Source: CAZGKX01 sp964525945 (lineage in GTDB: Bacteria; Pseudomonadota; Gammaproteobacteria; Legionellales; Legionellaceae). Taken from it: a stretch of 14,201 nt of DNA. Shown here piece after piece: positions 12,536-14,201 of this stretch (its first letter is position 1; each line of letters starts with the position of its first letter). The notes beneath the pieces were generated by a model. The model ran no database searches. It saw nothing but the letters and a program-made list of their open reading frames with translations, and had not been told where the DNA came from. The position numbers and the translations under genes were made by a program. The stretch covers positions 1-14,201 of the forward strand of contig CAZGKX010000063.1 in NCBI GenBank assembly GCA_964525945.1. Reading direction: 5' to 3'.

Positions 12536-13945
12536 TCAAGCACTGTAATACAATTCAAACTCATACGGGTGAACCAAACTGCGAACTTGAAGAATGTCAG
12601 CGCGCCGCAATGCAATACAGCTCTTAATGAAATCTTTACTGAATACATCACCTTGCAACAAGAAGTCGTGATCGCGTTCTAAATGATCAACCGCTTGCTC
12701 CAATGATTCTGCTACAGTCGGTACATCCATTAATTCTTCTGGGGGTAGATCATATAAATCTTTATCAATCGGTTGCCCAGGATGAATTTTCTTTTGAATA
12801 CCATCCAGACCCGCCATCATCATCGCTGTAAAAGCAAGGTATGGGTTTGCTGTTGGATCAGGGAAACGCACTTCAATACGGCGCGCTTTAGGGTTAGCGA
12901 CATGAGGAATGCGAATTGCTGCTGAACGATTGCGGGCAGAATAGGCAAGCAATACAGGCGCTTCAAAACCTGGCACCAATCGTTTGTAGCTATTTGTTCC
13001 TGGGTTGGTGAACGCATTCAAAGCACGTGCATGCTTGATGATCCCACCAATGTAATACAAGGCAGTTTCCGATAATCCAGCGTATTGATCACCAGAAAAT
13101 AAGTTCACACCATTTTTGACCAATGACTGATGGCAATGCATACCACTGCCATTATCCCCCACCAATGGTTTGGGCATGAAGGTGGCCGTTTTGCCATGAT
13201 TATGCGCCACATTATGAACCACGTATTTTAAAATCTGCAATTCATCGGCTTTTTTAGTCAGCGTATTGAAACGTGTGGCAACCTCGCATTGATTGGCCGT
13301 TGCCACTTCATGATGATGCGCTTCGACAACCATGCCTAGCGATTCCAAGGTCAAACAAATTGCGGAGCGAATGTCTTGTGAAGAATCAACTGGAGGAACA
13401 GGGAAGTATCCACCTTTAACATTGGGCCGATGGCCTATGTTACCACCATCAATTTTTTTACCTGAGTTCCATTGCCCTTCATCGGCATCAATTCGATAAA
13501 AAGACTCATTCATGTTGGTTGACCAACGGACATCATCAAAAATAAAAAATTCAGGTTCTGGGCCAAACAATGCTTGATCAGCTATGCCTGTGGATTGCAA
13601 ATACATTTCAGCACGTTGTGCCGCGGAACGTGGGTCTCTATCGTAGCCAAGCATGGTTTGGGGATCAACGACATTGCAACGAATAAATAAAGTGTTATCT
13701 TGGTAAAAAGGATCCGGTAAAATGGTGCTAAAATCAGGTTTCAAAGCCAGGTCAGATTGATGTATTTTTTGCCATCCTTTGAACGAGGAACCATCAATCA
13801 TTTTGCCATTTTCAATAAAATCATCGTCCACAGCAGACACAGGAATAGTGATGTGTTGTTCTTTGCCTAAGGTGTCTGTAAATCGTAAATCGATAAATTT
13901 TGCATCGTATTCATTGATCATGTCCATTACAACGTTTTTGCTCAT
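12536..13945 (-). CDS. glnA: Glutamine synthetase type I (GSI-beta)
   Basis: GlnA makes glutamine from glutamate, ammonia and ATP; it works as a cytosolic dodecamer and is the entry point for nitrogen assimilation. The ATG at 13945 has GGAG seven bases upstream and gives 469 residues, the same as E. coli GlnA; an open frame to 14002 has no site and a non-family extension. Signatures are DGSSFKGW, FGPEPEFFIFDDVRW, the ATP motif KPLVGDNGSGMHCHQS, NPGTNSYKRLVPG, RNRSAAIRIP and RRIEVRFPDPTANPYL. The adenylylation site is kept: Tyr398 in DLYDLPPEE, equal to E. coli Tyr397 without Met, so GlnE-type control is expected. No glnL-glnG pair lies downstream; htpG follows on the same strand with its own promoter. 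Confidence 0.98.
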   Translation of the reverse strand: MSKNVVMDMINEYDAKFIDLRFTDTLGKEQHITIPVSAVDDDFIENGKMIDGSSFKGWQKIHQSDLALKPDFSTILPDPFYQDNTLFIRCNVVDPQTMLGYDRDPRSAAQRAEMYLQSTGIADQALFGPEPEFFIFDDVRWSTNMNESFYRIDADEGQWNSGKKIDGGNIGHRPNVKGGYFPVPPVDSSQDIRSAICLTLESLGMVVEAHHHEVATANQCEVATRFNTLTKKADELQILKYVVHNVAHNHGKTATFMPKPLVGDNGSGMHCHQSLVKNGVNLFSGDQYAGLSETALYYIGGIIKHARALNAFTNPGTNSYKRLVPGFEAPVLLAYSARNRSAAIRIPHVANPKARRIEVRFPDPTANPYLAFTAMMMAGLDGIQKKIHPGQPIDKDLYDLPPEELMDVPTVAESLEQAVDHLERDHDFLLQGDVFSKDFIKSCIALRRADILQVRSLVHPYEFELYYSA

Positions 13946-13972
13946 TTTAGTCTCCAACATTTGCCCGTGTTC

Positions 13973-14002
13973 AGTGTACCTTAAGTGACTTATTAAACCC
14001 AA
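13973..14002 (-). promoter_or_regulatory. Weak candidate sigma70 promoter of glnA
   Basis: On the reverse strand TTGGGT (14002-13997) and TACACT (13978-13973) are 18 bp apart, giving a start near 13966 and a leader of about 20 nt. Matches are partial. No sigma54 pattern (GG-N10-GC) stood out in the 95 bp shared with the divergent gspF. Confidence 0.25.
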
Positions 14003-14040
14003 TAGATTAGACTAAGAAATTATCATAGGAATCTCTCATT

Positions 14041-14201
14041 ATGGGCGCCTATCAATACCAAGCGCTAAAAAACACCGGCAGCCATTGCAAAGGCGTCATT
14101 GAAGCCGATTCTGAACGCCACGCGCGGCAATTGTTACGCGATCAAGGCTTGATTCCCACCCATGTTCAACGAGCAACAAACTACCAAACCAAACCTCGCG
14201 A
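14041..14201 (+). CDS. gspF: Type II secretion system inner-membrane protein GspF (N-terminal part)
   Basis: The ATG at 14041 opens a frame to the window edge (53 complete codons). The product starts MGAYQYQALKNTG and continues CKGVIEADSERHARQLLRDQGLIPTHV, the typical beginning of GspF/PilC-family proteins: a beta segment then the KGxIEAdsxxxArqxLrxxGLxP motif. GspF is the polytopic platform protein of the type II secretion system in the inner membrane. AGGA lies about ten bases upstream of the ATG. The gene is divergent from glnA. The start style is GspF rather than type IV pilus PilC, but the truncation leaves some doubt. Confidence 0.85.
   Translation, partial: MGAYQYQALKNTGSHCKGVIEADSERHARQLLRDQGLIPTHVQRATNYQTKPR

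Noticed and set aside
13946..14002. N-terminal extension of GlnA by 19 residues
   Set aside because: The ATG at 13945 has a good ribosome binding site and gives exactly the family length; the extension would cover the likely promoter.
13946..14040. Sigma54 promoter for glnA
   Set aside because: I looked for GG-N10-GC with the usual flanks on the reverse strand and saw none.

Overview
The window reads as chromosomal DNA of a moderately AT-rich gammaproteobacterium. The proteins (PyrE, HtpG, a 469-residue adenylylatable GlnA, PcnB-FolK, HemJ, TerC, a GspF start next to glnA) and the style of the accessory material (repeat-containing partial protein, M13 peptidase, small secreted peptides, REP elements) suggest Legionellales (Legionella/Coxiella-like). 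That placement is inferred from protein character only; no database search was possible.

Left part (1-1828): the 3' end of a gene for a repeat protein, with an in-frame 24-bp tandem array running off the window edge, then pyrE. Behind pyrE lies a REPtron-like module: a reverse-strand REP-associated tyrosine transposase (RAYT) with a perfect 22-bp inverted pair of GTAG-headed REP hairpins on one side and a related REP on the other.

Accessory middle (1829-4886): an exported M13 zinc metallopeptidase, a 55-residue exported peptide with its own strong ribosome binding site, the C-terminal stump of a short-chain dehydrogenase, a 45-codon reverse-strand ORF with a good ribosome binding site, and a near-consensus sigma70 promoter followed about 50 nt later by an intrinsic terminator with no ORF between. 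The last is a candidate small RNA.

Housekeeping blocks (4887-9999): a reverse-strand cluster terC > hemJ > DEDDh exonuclease/GIY-YIG nuclease fusion with tightly abutting genes, divergent from forward pcnB-folK. A forward UspA-like gene with its own start region follows. It meets a reverse gene for a tiny cysteine-rich lipoprotein at a shared hairpin terminator.

Right part (10013-14201): the Cys-rich lipoprotein, an isolated REP hairpin, htpG with an almost perfect sigma32 heat-shock promoter, a second type of GTAG-headed hairpin, glnA, and, divergent from it, the first 53 codons of gspF (type II secretion). Most genes are ordinary. The items most worth follow-up are the candidate sRNA at 4777-4845, the RAYT/REP set, the edge repeat protein, the small unrecognised ORFs and the nuclease fusion.
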